The translations under genes were made by a program, and so were the position numbers. The notes under the pieces are model-generated. The model was not told where the DNA came from. It saw nothing but the letters and a program-made list of their open reading frames with translations, and ran no database searches. From positions 1,950-53,036 of the IMG/VR virus record IMGVR_UViG_3300030329_002097: 51,087 nt of DNA; one strand, 5' to 3'. Origin of the DNA: a virus. Below, piece by piece: positions 26,765 through 33,467 of this stretch. Numbering within the stretch: the stretch's first letter is position 1; every line of letters starts with the position of its first letter.

Positions 26765-27243
26765 TGTGTCCACCATTCTGGTGCAGATACACCTCGTTCC
26801 CATTTTGCAAAATATGCTTTGGCACCCATATAATATTTTCTATATGCAACAACATAATCTTTATCTTTGTATTCATCGGGCATACATTGAGGTGGTGTTG
26901 TAAATCGTTCATCTGGTATTTCTTTATAATATTGATTATCATATATAACATTTAAAATACGAGATGATTTATGTAATTTTTTAAATCGTTTACAATATTC
27001 TTGACTAATAAATACAGCATTTTCTAATGTCCATTGAAAATTACTAAAAGTAGAACCCACCCATTTAGTCATAGGATGTTTAGGATAAGCGGGCTTATAT
27101 AAATCTTCTAATCGCTCTCCTGCATTTTCTTGCACAGCAGTAGATAACATTTGTGCTGACTCTAATAACATTTTTGGCACATGCTTATCACATAATGCAT
27201 TGGCTGCCCATTGTGGGTCTTTGTGTAAAAAAAATATGTTCAT
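26761..27243 (-). CDS. Conserved phage protein with DKHVPKM motif
   Basis: 160 aa. Starts MNIFFLHKDPQWAANALC and continues DKHVPKMLLESAQMLSTA, HPMTKWVGSTFSNFQW, FTTPPQCMPDEYK and a C-terminal AKWERG, a conserved series I recall from many marine phage genomes (cyanophages included) without firm function. The fixed His, Asp and Trp positions suggest an enzyme or nucleic-acid-binding protein. It is coupled by overlap to the primase gene upstream and the lipoprotein gene downstream. Confidence 0.6.
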   Translation of the reverse strand: MNIFFLHKDPQWAANALCDKHVPKMLLESAQMLSTAVQENAGERLEDLYKPAYPKHPMTKWVGSTFSNFQWTLENAVFISQEYCKRFKKLHKSSRILNVIYDNQYYKEIPDERFTTPPQCMPDEYKDKDYVVAYRKYYMGAKAYFAKWERGVSAPEWWTQ

Positions 27244-28019
27244 CTTAATATACCTTCTATTTGATTACTTCCATAATATTTTAAATCTTCTTCAAGTATT
27301 TTTACTTGAGTATCCATGTAGTACCTTAATTGATTGCTTATGTCAAATGCTTTGGTTGTTGCGTCCCTATCTAAAGCAATTATAACCTTTTTAAAATGTT
27401 TTTTTAATACTGGTATATAGCTTTCCGGTAAACTTGTACCCATCAAAGCCACACCACAATAGAAATTAGATACAGCACACGCACTAGCACAATCCTCTAC
27501 AATAATTGCTGTGTCATGTTTACCACACATAAAAGGATAACTCTTATCTCCATACATAAACCATTTAGGGTAAACCTCCGAAGTTAAACCTCTACCTACT
27601 GCCCCCACAACCTCCTGGCCTTTTTTTATTACAAACACCGCTCGGTGTTGTCTTACATCATATTTAATATCTACTAGCCCATTCATGTACGCAACCATAC
27701 AATGGTTTTTTTTCATATACTCTACACATTTTTCTGTATTATAAACTGATACAAAATTTTTAGGAACAGAAAATGTTTTTTTAATATTTGCATTTGATGA
27801 TAGTAATAATGAATTTTCAACATCTTTCATAGACATTTCTTTTTTAACATTACCTTTGGCATTACATGAGGCATGAAAACAATACCACATAACTTTGCCT
27901 TCTGATTTTTTAATTGTGAGTGTGTTGGTGTGATTACAAAAAGGACAATCTATTCGTGTGTCCACATCATCACCTTGAATGATACCTTCGATAATTTGTA
28001 ATTGATTATTAAAATTCAT
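27240..28019 (-). CDS. Stand-alone primase with zinc-binding and TOPRIM domains
   Basis: 259 aa. Residues 25-52 hold CPFCNH and CFHASC, a four-Cys zinc-binding domain like that of T7 gp4 and DnaG. The TOPRIM core has Glu175 (IIVEDCASA) and the DxD pair Asp217/Asp219 (IIALDRDA). It would make RNA primers for the polymerase and helicase encoded downstream. Compared with T7 gp4, primase and helicase are separate here. The predicted transcription start of its promoter falls at or next to the ATG, so the message may be leaderless. Confidence 0.8.
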   Translation of the reverse strand: MNFNNQLQIIEGIIQGDDVDTRIDCPFCNHTNTLTIKKSEGKVMWYCFHASCNAKGNVKKEMSMKDVENSLLLSSNANIKKTFSVPKNFVSVYNTEKCVEYMKKNHCMVAYMNGLVDIKYDVRQHRAVFVIKKGQEVVGAVGRGLTSEVYPKWFMYGDKSYPFMCGKHDTAIIVEDCASACAVSNFYCGVALMGTSLPESYIPVLKKHFKKVIIALDRDATTKAFDISNQLRYYMDTQVKILEEDLKYYGSNQIEGILR

Positions 28020-28026
28020 AGAATGG

Positions 28027-28054
28027 TTTATAGTTATTATTTAGAATAAGTCAA
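28027..28054 (-). promoter_or_regulatory. Promoter of the primase operon
   Basis: On the - strand: TTGACT (28054-28049), 16 bp, TATAAA (28032-28027). The expected start point, about 7 bp on, coincides with the primase ATG at 28019, leaving no room for a ribosome site. Confidence 0.7.
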
Positions 28055-28088
28055 GTGGGGTTTTAGTGGTTAAACGCAAGAACCCCAC
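28055..28088. repeat. Inverted repeat next to the primase promoter
   Basis: GTGGGGTT at 28055-28062 is complementary to AACCCCAC at 28081-28088, immediately upstream of the -35 hexamer. There is no U-run after it, so it is either a non-terminating hairpin or an operator for the primase promoter. Confidence 0.5.
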
Positions 28089-28100
28089 AAAACGAGCGTA

Positions 28101-28280
28101 TTAGTAGTGTTTAAGCCTTTTCTTTTGCCTTCTAATTTCCTTTAGTATATCTTCATAACTAAAGTAATCTTCAACAAAACCAGATTTTTCAATAATAATG
28201 TTTGCAATATCTATATCATTCTCGTGAGAATTATCTATAGTTGCCAACATTATTTCATTAAATGCTGTTTCTTCAGACAT
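28101..28280 (-). CDS. Small acidic protein (59 aa)
   Basis: An AAGGAGG ribosome site precedes ATG at 28280. The product begins MSEETAFNEIMLATIDNS, is acidic, and ends in a basic KEIRRQKKRLKHY tail. It is the first gene after the large structured segment and could share its transcript. A short hairpin (CCTTTTAAGG) overlaps the ribosome-site region. Unknown function. Confidence 0.6.
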   Translation of the reverse strand: MSEETAFNEIMLATIDNSHENDIDIANIIIEKSGFVEDYFSYEDILKEIRRQKKRLKHY

Positions 28281-28299
28281 AAAATACCTCCTTCCCCAC

Positions 28300-29048
28300 C
28301 TCCTTAAAAGGAAGTGTGAGGAAGTGCTAGCAAATTTGGATTAACACCCTATCTTTGCTAGAGGGATTTGGATTAACACCCTATATCCCTAAACTCTTAA
28401 ACTTACGCTAGTACCAAAGGGTTTCTGGAATCTATCTAGAACCACTTTCTACAGCCAACCACCTACAAGTCAATCGCCGACAGGTTTGATACTAGCGTAA
28501 ACTTAAACTTTCGTAAGGAGTGTGACGGGATTATCTTTTCTTCACAATCATTCTACTCGTCAGTAGACCCCTCTCCTTACGGAAACTTAAGTGAGTGACT
28601 TTCCGTGCCATGTCTTTTAACGGACTTTGACTAGTCGTGGCTAAGTCACCCAAATAAATTTGGGTAGTTTTAACTATGCTTATTGCACATTATGGCACTA
28701 CCCATGCCATTTGTTACATCTGTATGGTTACCCTTGTCTGCCATATCTGTTTCACTATGGTCTGAGAGGTGGACGGAGACGTTGCCACGAACCATTGCCA
28801 TTAATTTCAATTCCACTGGAATCCAAATGTAACAATTATATATACTTGGCATATTTTATACCCACAATGTCAATTCATTGGGACAGGTATATTTTTATAG
28901 CCGTTAGCCTGTATTGTTTATAGACTCTTTGTTTAGTCAGTCTGGTTTTTGGTTATGCCACCTGCTAAGGCAGTAGAATTTAATCTTTCCCAAGCACCTA
29001 CGCACTAAACAATTAAGCCATCAACTTTTCATTATCGGCAACCAAATA
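28300..29048 (-). ncRNA. Candidate ~750-nt ornate structured RNA
   Basis: No credible gene occupies this segment. Complementary arms found by eye: 28403-28418/28485-28500 (16 bp, one G-U as - strand RNA), 28502-28520/28573-28591 (about 19 positions, three non-Watson-Crick) enclosing hairpins 28521-28546 and 28553-28566, 28595-28601/28643-28649 enclosing 28602-28606/28620-28624, 28648-28665, 28692-28710, 28711-28719/28827-28835, 28929-28937/29004-29012 and 28948-28959/29037-29046; the last two cross as a pseudoknot. C-A mismatches on the + strand that become G-U on the - strand outnumber the reverse. A sigma70-type promoter precedes it. Resembles GOLLD/ROOL-class RNAs in size and setting; family unproven. 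Ends are approximate. Confidence 0.7.
28334..28384. repeat. Two tandem hairpins carrying the same apical sequence
   Basis: A 19-nt sequence (ATTTGGATTAACACCCTAT) occurs at 28334-28352 and 28366-28384. The first copy is enclosed by CTAGCAAA/TTTGCTAG (28327-28334, 28354-28361), the second by AGGGAT/ATCCCT (28362-28367, 28385-28390). As - strand RNA the shared loop contains GG-UGUUAAU-CC, compatible with a T-loop (U at position 1 and A at position 5). Different stems with an identical loop indicate selection on the loop. Confidence 0.8.
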
Positions 29049-29055
29049 TATAAAC

Positions 29056-29083
29056 CTTATAAACTAATAACTGCTTATGTCAA
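29056..29083 (-). promoter_or_regulatory. Promoter of the candidate large RNA
   Basis: On the - strand: consensus TTGACA (29083-29078), 16 bp, TATAAG (29061-29056); the expected start is near 29048. The -35 hexamer contains the stop codon of the upstream gene. Confidence 0.8.
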
Positions 29084-30033
29084 GCTGCTATAGATACATC
29101 AGTATTTAATACTCTATTTTTAATACACTCATCAATTAAACTTGAGTTAATAGAGCTTAAAGATAAAGCTGTACCTGTACCTTCAATTTTATGTCTACAA
29201 TTTTCGAATGCAGGGTCTTTTTCAATAAGTTTTTCTAAAGTTCTGCTGTTACGAATAAATTCGACATATGCCATAAACACATTTTTTAAGGTTTCTTTTT
29301 GTTTATGCCATTTAAGATGTATAACTTCTAACTTATCTTTCCAAGAATACAAAATGTTATATTCTTCTGGTGTTATTAGTTGTGCTCTTTGATGGCAAGA
29401 ATTTCTAGAATAGGGCATAGTAAAGCTCATAGATAAGTCATTTTCCTCATAGAATTTTTGACCATATGCTTTTATTGAATTTTCTAATCTTTCAAATTCT
29501 TTACCCCACCTGTTTACTCTTTTTCTATTGTAATCATACATTTCATAATGGTAGCCCTCTTCTTTTTTACCCCACTCAGTTAAAAAAAGATATCTCATAA
29601 CATCTACTCCATCTGCAACCATGTCATCAAAGTATATAGCTATCAAATCTTTCATATTTAGTTTACCAATTTCTGACTCATTTCTGTATGTGTCACAAAC
29701 TCTGTTGCAATCAAACTCAGCATATATAGACCTATCGTTGTCTGTTTTTAAGTTACCACTTTCATCTTTAATTTCTCTATCAGTAAACCAGAAACAAGAT
29801 TCTTCTCTAGTTAGGTCATACTTTTTAAGAACAGCTAAGTCTTCTGCTGTGTTTATGCTAGTTATTTTATTTGTTACAAATTCCTTTATTTTAGGAATAG
29901 TATTTTTAAAGTCTACAATCGCTTCATCTCTAGCAACTTTCCACTTATCTGGAATGCTAGAAACTAACTCTTGTGCGTATACATAGCAAATTGGTCTGCT
30001 ATGTGTTTGATTTAGTACTAATGATTTAGCCAT
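29080..30033 (-). CDS. Unknown 317-aa early protein
   Basis: Starts MAKSLVLNQTHSRPICYVYA with an AGGAG site. Highly charged and helical; segments such as CNRVCDTYRNESE and MPYSRNSCHQRAQLITPEEY contain several Cys and His, but no defined finger or catalytic motif is clear. There is no membrane segment. It has its own promoter and ends on the promoter of the large structured RNA. A regulatory, host-takeover or replication role cannot be distinguished. Confidence 0.6.
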   Translation of the reverse strand: MAKSLVLNQTHSRPICYVYAQELVSSIPDKWKVARDEAIVDFKNTIPKIKEFVTNKITSINTAEDLAVLKKYDLTREESCFWFTDREIKDESGNLKTDNDRSIYAEFDCNRVCDTYRNESEIGKLNMKDLIAIYFDDMVADGVDVMRYLFLTEWGKKEEGYHYEMYDYNRKRVNRWGKEFERLENSIKAYGQKFYEENDLSMSFTMPYSRNSCHQRAQLITPEEYNILYSWKDKLEVIHLKWHKQKETLKNVFMAYVEFIRNSRTLEKLIEKDPAFENCRHKIEGTGTALSLSSINSSLIDECIKNRVLNTDVSIAA

Positions 30034-30066
30034 TTTTTTACTCCTTTGGGTGTTAATTATTATTTA

Positions 30067-30094
30067 CTTATAAACTTTTTTTTTCTTAGGTCAA
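30067..30094 (-). promoter_or_regulatory. Promoter of the 317-aa protein gene
   Basis: On the - strand: TTGACC (30094-30089), 16 bp that are nearly all A, then TATAAG (30072-30067). The leader to the ATG at 30033 is about 25 nt and contains AAAGGAG. Confidence 0.75.
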
Positions 30095-30095
30095 A

Positions 30096-30731
30096 TCAAT
30101 GTTTGTGATAACTGACATTCTTTACCTCCTTACTCCAACAGGCACGACAATCACGACACTCATTATTTTGAAATCGTGATGGACAGTCATGGCCTATTGG
30201 TTTTTTTTTATGATGAACTGTTGATGTATATTCAAAAGATTTTAATGGAGGCCCATCAATCATTGGACTAGATACTCTAACCAAAAGATTATCTGGAAAC
30301 TCTTTATATATTTTTAAATAATCTGAGACAATTTTTACCTCTCGTGTTGGAAGCCAATGAGTTATAGTAGATGTAGCTTGGCATATCATTACAATTTTTT
30401 CTAACATAGATATATTTGCTAAATCTCCAGAATCAAACCAACGAAAATGCCCAGACTTAGCTGAATGTTTATTTATCATATAAATCATAGACTCTACATA
30501 TTGTGGGTGTTTAAAGGCATTGAATCTTCTCATTAAACCTGCTTGAACATTAGGAAATAAATAATTTCCTTTCATAGCATAACAACCATGACAGGTTGAG
30601 CCTTTTACTTTTCTAAGTCTACTGCCTGTATTACATAACTTGGCAGGTGTGTTGTAAGTTGGGCAAGGCATTTTACCTGCCCTACCTAAACTTATCATAA
30701 TCTCTTTTGCTTGCTTATCTGTTGTAATCAT
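30096..30731 (-). CDS. Gp88-like protein
   Basis: 211 aa. Conserved-looking features: GKMPCPTYNTPAKLC, VKGSTCHGCYAMKGNYLF, a RRFNAF segment, FRWFDSGDLANISMLEKI, ITHWLPTREVKIV, and a C-terminal group CPSRFQNNECRDCRACW. This series matches the gene 88 family (PF17338) first named in mycobacteriophages, whose function is not established. The many Cys suggest metal or Fe-S binding. It is the first gene downstream of a pair of facing promoters at 30.81-30.89 kb. Confidence 0.7.
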   Translation of the reverse strand: MITTDKQAKEIMISLGRAGKMPCPTYNTPAKLCNTGSRLRKVKGSTCHGCYAMKGNYLFPNVQAGLMRRFNAFKHPQYVESMIYMINKHSAKSGHFRWFDSGDLANISMLEKIVMICQATSTITHWLPTREVKIVSDYLKIYKEFPDNLLVRVSSPMIDGPPLKSFEYTSTVHHKKKPIGHDCPSRFQNNECRDCRACWSKEVKNVSYHKH

Positions 30732-30806
30732 TTTTTTATCTCATATTCATTGCAATTATTATTAAAACAATAATAAAAATTAACTCTATTAACATATATT
30801 TTTTCC

Positions 30807-30845
30807 TTGACATAATTAGTGATGGTGGTATAATAAATAACCACC
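30807..30845 (+). promoter_or_regulatory. Rightward consensus promoter with inverted repeat over the -10
   Basis: + strand TTGACA (30807-30812), 16 bp, TATAAT (30829-30834). The inverted repeat GGTGGT/ACCACC (30824-30829, 30840-30845) brackets the -10. No + strand gene follows; the promoter faces the leftward one at 30861-30891. Confidence 0.7.
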
Positions 30846-30860
30846 TTATCGGGGGGTTCT

Positions 30861-30891
30861 ATTATATATAGATTTTTTTATATTAAGTCAA
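30861..30891 (-). promoter_or_regulatory. Leftward promoter facing the rightward one
   Basis: On the - strand: TTGACT (30891-30886), then TATATA after 17 bp or TATAAT after 19 bp. It would serve the Gp88-like gene. Its start point lies within about 15 bp of that of the opposing promoter. The region 30732-30892 holds only these promoters and the repeat. Confidence 0.6.
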
Positions 30892-30892
30892 G

Positions 30893-31015
30893 TTACAGGA
30901 AGAAAAGTATTACAAGATAAATAAGAATTAAACTTGCTACTAGGTATACAAATGATTCTGCATGATGTACCATTTTATCCCAGATTTTTTTATCAATATC
31001 TTTTGGGTATTTCAT
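30893..31015 (-). CDS. Tiny membrane protein (40 aa)
   Basis: An AGGAGG site precedes the ATG at 31015, which forms TAATG with the upstream ORF. The product starts MKYPKDIDKKIWDKMVHH and ends with a hydrophobic helix (YLVASLILIYLVILFFL) that runs to the stop. Single-pass membrane topology; function unknown. Confidence 0.65.
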   Translation of the reverse strand: MKYPKDIDKKIWDKMVHHAESFVYLVASLILIYLVILFFL

Positions 31016-31137
31016 TAAAATCCTCCTAATAGTTTTATTGTAAGTTCTGTATGGTTAGCTTCGAAAGTTAATCCTTTCATAACTAACGCTTGAATACCTG
31101 TATAAAAATCTTCAGCATGATGATATTTAATAATCAT
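31015..31137 (-). CDS. Tiny unknown protein (40 aa)
   Basis: Coupled by TAATG to the membrane protein ORF downstream and starting inside the end of the 38-aa ORF upstream. It begins MIIKYHHAEDFYTGIQALV, mixed alpha/beta. The AGGAGG site of the next gene lies in its last codons. No motif. Confidence 0.55.
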   Translation of the reverse strand: MIIKYHHAEDFYTGIQALVMKGLTFEANHTELTIKLLGGF

Positions 31138-31243
31138 TTAATTTTTCCCTTGCTAATTTGTCTGCTTGTTTTTTAGAATAACCTTCTTCTAAAAATTCAT
31201 AATAATATTTTTCTAATAAATAATCATTTCCTATGTGGCTCAT
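31127..31243 (-). CDS. Tiny charged helical protein (38 aa)
   Basis: ATG directly after the upstream stop. The product reads MSHIGNDYLLEKYYYEFLEE and then GYSKKQADKLAREKLNDY, a highly charged amphipathic helix. Overlaps the next ORF by 11 bp. Unknown function. Confidence 0.55.
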   Translation of the reverse strand: MSHIGNDYLLEKYYYEFLEEGYSKKQADKLAREKLNDY

Positions 31244-31486
31244 TTAATTTTTCCCTTGTAATTTTTTTATTGCATTAGTAAATGTTTCCTCAGTAATAGA
31301 AATATTTTTTATATCTCCTCCAAAAACATTTTTAATTTCAATATTTAATTCTAATTTTAAATTTGTATTTTCTATAGGTACATTCATTTTAACAATATTA
31401 TTTATTAATCCGTATTGATACTTTCTAGCTGCATCTACAGGTAATACAAAACTTGTTTGATAATCTAATTGTTTGTTTAGTGTCAT
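31244..31486 (-). CDS. Unknown early protein (80 aa)
   Basis: ATG at 31486 preceded by AAGGAG. Sequence begins MTLNKQLDYQTSFVLPVDAA, followed by beta-type strands (LKLELNIEIKNVFGG) and a helical tail. The terminator of the 180-nt RNA lies about 30 nt upstream, so expression may depend on read-through. Not recognised. Confidence 0.55.
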   Translation of the reverse strand: MTLNKQLDYQTSFVLPVDAARKYQYGLINNIVKMNVPIENTNLKLELNIEIKNVFGGDIKNISITEETFTNAIKKLQGKN

Positions 31487-31512
31487 ATATTCTCCTTATA
31501 TTTCAATGATTT

Positions 31513-31543
31513 AAATAAAAAATAGGGGGCTATTAAACCCCCT
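31513..31543 (-). terminator. Intrinsic terminator of the 180-nt RNA
   Basis: On the - strand: AGGGGG, 8-nt loop, CCCCCT, then ATTTTTTATTT. Stem at 31524-31529/31538-31543. Confidence 0.8.
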
Positions 31544-31693
31544 AGTTTCGCTACTAATAAATCTGTTTCCACCTAAATTGGAATCGGTGATTGTGAAAGG
31601 ACAATCGTTAAGAATATTTTCGCTATTGATTTAGACACTTAGATTTGCAGTATGATTTTATGATACATCTGGAAAATTCTGTCGCCTCAATTA
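31514..31693 (-). ncRNA. Candidate ~180-nt small RNA or attenuated leader
   Basis: A promoter (31727-31700) and an intrinsic terminator (31543-31513) bracket about 180 nt with no credible gene. As - strand RNA it has local hairpins, including GATTGT/ACAATC and TTCCA/TGGAA, and repeats TAGCGAAA twice. It could be a free small RNA of about the length of 6S RNA or an attenuated leader for the 80-aa gene that follows. Confidence 0.6.
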
Positions 31694-31699
31694 TCTATA

Positions 31700-31727
31700 C
31701 TTATAAACTATTTTTTTGTTAAGTCAA
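31700..31727 (-). promoter_or_regulatory. Promoter of the 180-nt RNA
   Basis: On the - strand: TTGACT (31727-31722), 16 bp, TATAAG (31705-31700). The expected start is near 31693. Confidence 0.8.
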
Positions 31728-31795
31728 ATAATATAATGCTTGTAAGTAAACATGAAAAGAAATAATTAAAAACAATATTAAAAATATTACATTAA

Positions 31796-31963
31796 TCATT
31801 TTGATATTCCTGCCCACTTTTTTTCAGACTCAGATAATAAGTTTTCTATTTTATTTTCTTCTTTCATTTTATCGACATCTTTTTTAATTTCTGCAACAGC
31901 ATTTGTTAATTTATCTAAAGTATTAACAATCATGTGCATTACATTTTGTTCATCTCTTGTCAT
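31796..31963 (-). CDS. Small coiled-coil protein (55 aa)
   Basis: The start chosen is the ATG at 31963 after AAAGGAG; the frame is open further upstream but overlaps the previous gene without a ribosome site. It begins MTRDEQNVMHMIVNTLDKLT and continues as a Lys/Glu coiled coil ending EKKWAGISK. Possible oligomerising regulator; unknown. Confidence 0.6.
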   Translation of the reverse strand: MTRDEQNVMHMIVNTLDKLTNAVAEIKKDVDKMKEENKIENLLSESEKKWAGISK

Positions 31964-32294
31964 AATTTTTTCTCCTTTTTTCTTCTTTAGGTTTATCTGA
32001 AAATAGATAAGCAGGATAAACAACTGTGTTTATAATATAAGGTACAGCAGGATTAAATTTCCATTTAGTACAATACTCTAAACCATTTTCAGCAACCATT
32101 ATATACCATGCTTTATGATATTTATTTAGTTGATGAAATGATGTTCTCTTTTTATACAACTTGTATTCTCCCCAATTAACAGATGTGTACCACACACATT
32201 TCTCAGCAATTAATTGTATTTTTTTACGATACTCTTTTCTTTCTTCTGGTGTCATATCAAGTGTATTTGGTGAAATATATTCTGGAACTCCCAT
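31950..32294 (-). CDS. Unknown basic early protein (114 aa)
   Basis: ATG at 32294, forming a one-base overlap with the stop of the upstream gene. Charged N-terminal helix (TPEERKEYRKKIQLIAEKC), then Trp/Tyr-rich beta-like sequence (VWYTSVNWGEYKLYKKRT) and a Lys/Arg tail. No recognised domain; part of the small-gene early operon. Confidence 0.55.
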   Translation of the reverse strand: MGVPEYISPNTLDMTPEERKEYRKKIQLIAEKCVWYTSVNWGEYKLYKKRTSFHQLNKYHKAWYIMVAENGLEYCTKWKFNPAVPYIINTVVYPAYLFSDKPKEEKRRKNYDKR

Positions 32295-32542
32295 TATGTT
32301 TTTCTCCCAATTCTAAAATTATGAGAAGTTCCTCGTCCATCAAGTTTTCCAAATGCTTCTGCGATATCAATAAGAGCTGAACCTAAAGGTAAATCATTAC
32401 TTAACCTCCTAAGATTACTGTTATCTCTAGAACCAACGAGTTTGTGAATAGTTCTCATTGCTTTATATAAATCTTCAGCACGCTCATATTCAAATGCAAA
32501 TTCTTTAAATTTATTTTCAAAGGGTTTATATAAGTTAACCAT
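32294..32542 (-). CDS. Unknown early protein (82 aa)
   Basis: Coupled by TAATG to the upstream gene. Starts MVNLYKPFENKFKEFAFEYE, then two helical segments (AEDLYKAMRTIHKLVGSRD; LGSALIDIAEAFGKLDG) and a basic end. Not recognised. Confidence 0.55.
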   Translation of the reverse strand: MVNLYKPFENKFKEFAFEYERAEDLYKAMRTIHKLVGSRDNSNLRRLSNDLPLGSALIDIAEAFGKLDGRGTSHNFRIGRKT

Positions 32543-32895
32543 TATTTACCCTCCATAGTCATAATTTCATACCATAAACTATTCATGGCACTTTTTACAA
32601 TTCTGTTTTTCCACTTACCTTTAGTTTCAAGTGCAACATTAGTTTTTAATCCAATATTATTTTTAACATCTTGTAATGTAATTGGGCATTTATTTCCATT
32701 TGCCCTGCATAAAAATACATGGCGAAAATAAACATTATGATAGTTCTTACTTGTTATTTCTCCAATGCCTATTGCCATTGAAACCCATGCTAAATATTTT
32801 GTTGGCTCAGAATAATCTAAATCTATTCCTTTATTTCCAACATAGCATACTTTTTCGTGATTTGCGACACCTCTCGTGTCTACTGTTAAAGACAT
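32542..32895 (-). CDS. Unknown early protein (117 aa)
   Basis: The ATG at 32895 follows AAGGAT at normal spacing and is preferred over a TTG eight codons upstream. Contains GVANHEKVCYVGNKGIDLDY, HVFLCRANGNKCPITLQ with two Cys 9 apart, and a basic C-terminus. First gene after the attenuator-like terminator at 32.94-32.97 kb. Not recognised. Confidence 0.55.
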   Translation of the reverse strand: MSLTVDTRGVANHEKVCYVGNKGIDLDYSEPTKYLAWVSMAIGIGEITSKNYHNVYFRHVFLCRANGNKCPITLQDVKNNIGLKTNVALETKGKWKNRIVKSAMNSLWYEIMTMEGK

Positions 32896-32936
32896 ATAAA
32901 TCCTTTTATTTATCTCCAAATTAAATTTACTTATGT

Positions 32937-32997
32937 AAAAACCCCCACACTTAATTATTAAAATGTGAGGGTTTCTTTGGAGAGTACAATGAGTACA
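32937..32997 (-). ncRNA. Candidate ~60-nt RNA or attenuator
   Basis: A promoter (33031-33004) is followed after about 25 nt by a strong hairpin with a U5 tail. Stem arms 32964-32974 and 32937-32949 pair over 11 bp including one G-U. The intervening leader contains TTGTACTC twice in tandem. Either a free small RNA or an attenuator in front of the 117-aa gene. Confidence 0.65.
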
Positions 32998-33003
32998 ATT
33001 ATC

Positions 33004-33031
33004 TATATATAGTATTTTTTTGTTAGGTCAA
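33004..33031 (-). promoter_or_regulatory. Promoter of the attenuator-led operon
   Basis: On the - strand: TTGACC (33031-33026), 16 bp, TATATA (33009-33004). The upstream terminator's U-run abuts the -35. Confidence 0.7.
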
Positions 33032-33067
33032 ATAAAAAACCCCCCAGATATGTTAGCTAGGGGGTTT
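33032..33067 (-). terminator. Intrinsic terminator after the 122-aa gene
   Basis: On the - strand: AAACCCCC, 14 nt, GGGGGG, TTTTTT, ending directly at the next promoter, which isolates the two transcription units. Confidence 0.8.
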
Positions 33068-33097
33068 ATTTCATTAAGGGAGGAGTAATGAAACTTT

Positions 33098-33466
33098 TTA
33101 TTTCATAGGTTTTGGTGTTGGCATATCAGTATCAAACAAAGCATTTCTTATTTGATTATAAGCCGTGTTCCAACCTCTTTTATATTCAGTAGAAGATTCT
33201 ATATTTTCTACCTGTTCTTTTAATTTTTTATTTTCTTCAATCATGCTAGAAAATGCTCGAAGTACATGACCTAAATTCATATCAAGTAAATCTAAATCTT
33301 TTCCTTCACTCTTTGAAGTATATTCATTTAGTTCTGTTAGTCCACTAGGTACTGCTCTATTATATACCATAGCTTCAAGAATACAGATTTTTCTAATTGT
33401 ATTTATTCCATTATCTTTTATATACAAAGAAGCTCGAACTATATTTTCATCTTTTGGTTGTATCAT
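33098..33466 (-). CDS. Unknown early protein (122 aa)
   Basis: Begins MIQPKDENIVRASLYIKDNG, then a helical RKICILEAMVYNRAVPSGLT, an acidic segment and a coiled coil (SSMIEENKKLKEQVENIE). It lies one base pair after the upstream gene's stop and ends before a clear terminator. Not recognised. Confidence 0.55.
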   Translation of the reverse strand: MIQPKDENIVRASLYIKDNGINTIRKICILEAMVYNRAVPSGLTELNEYTSKSEGKDLDLLDMNLGHVLRAFSSMIEENKKLKEQVENIESSTEYKRGWNTAYNQIRNALFDTDMPTPKPMK

Positions 33467-33467
33467 A

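Noticed and set aside
28660-28923. Open frames of 87 codons (+) and 60 codons (-, 28670-28852) in the structured segment
   Set aside because: No ribosome site; composition is Cys/His/Tyr-biased and unlike neighbouring genes; the segment is dense with complementary arms, which explains chance frames.
29621-29986. 121-codon + strand frame opposite the 317-aa gene
   Set aside because: Antisense shadow with Ser/Leu/Phe bias and no ribosome site; the - strand gene has a promoter and a good ribosome site.
31514-31693. Assignment of the 180-nt unit as 6S RNA
   Set aside because: Length fits, but I could not build the long imperfect rod with a central bubble that defines 6S RNA.
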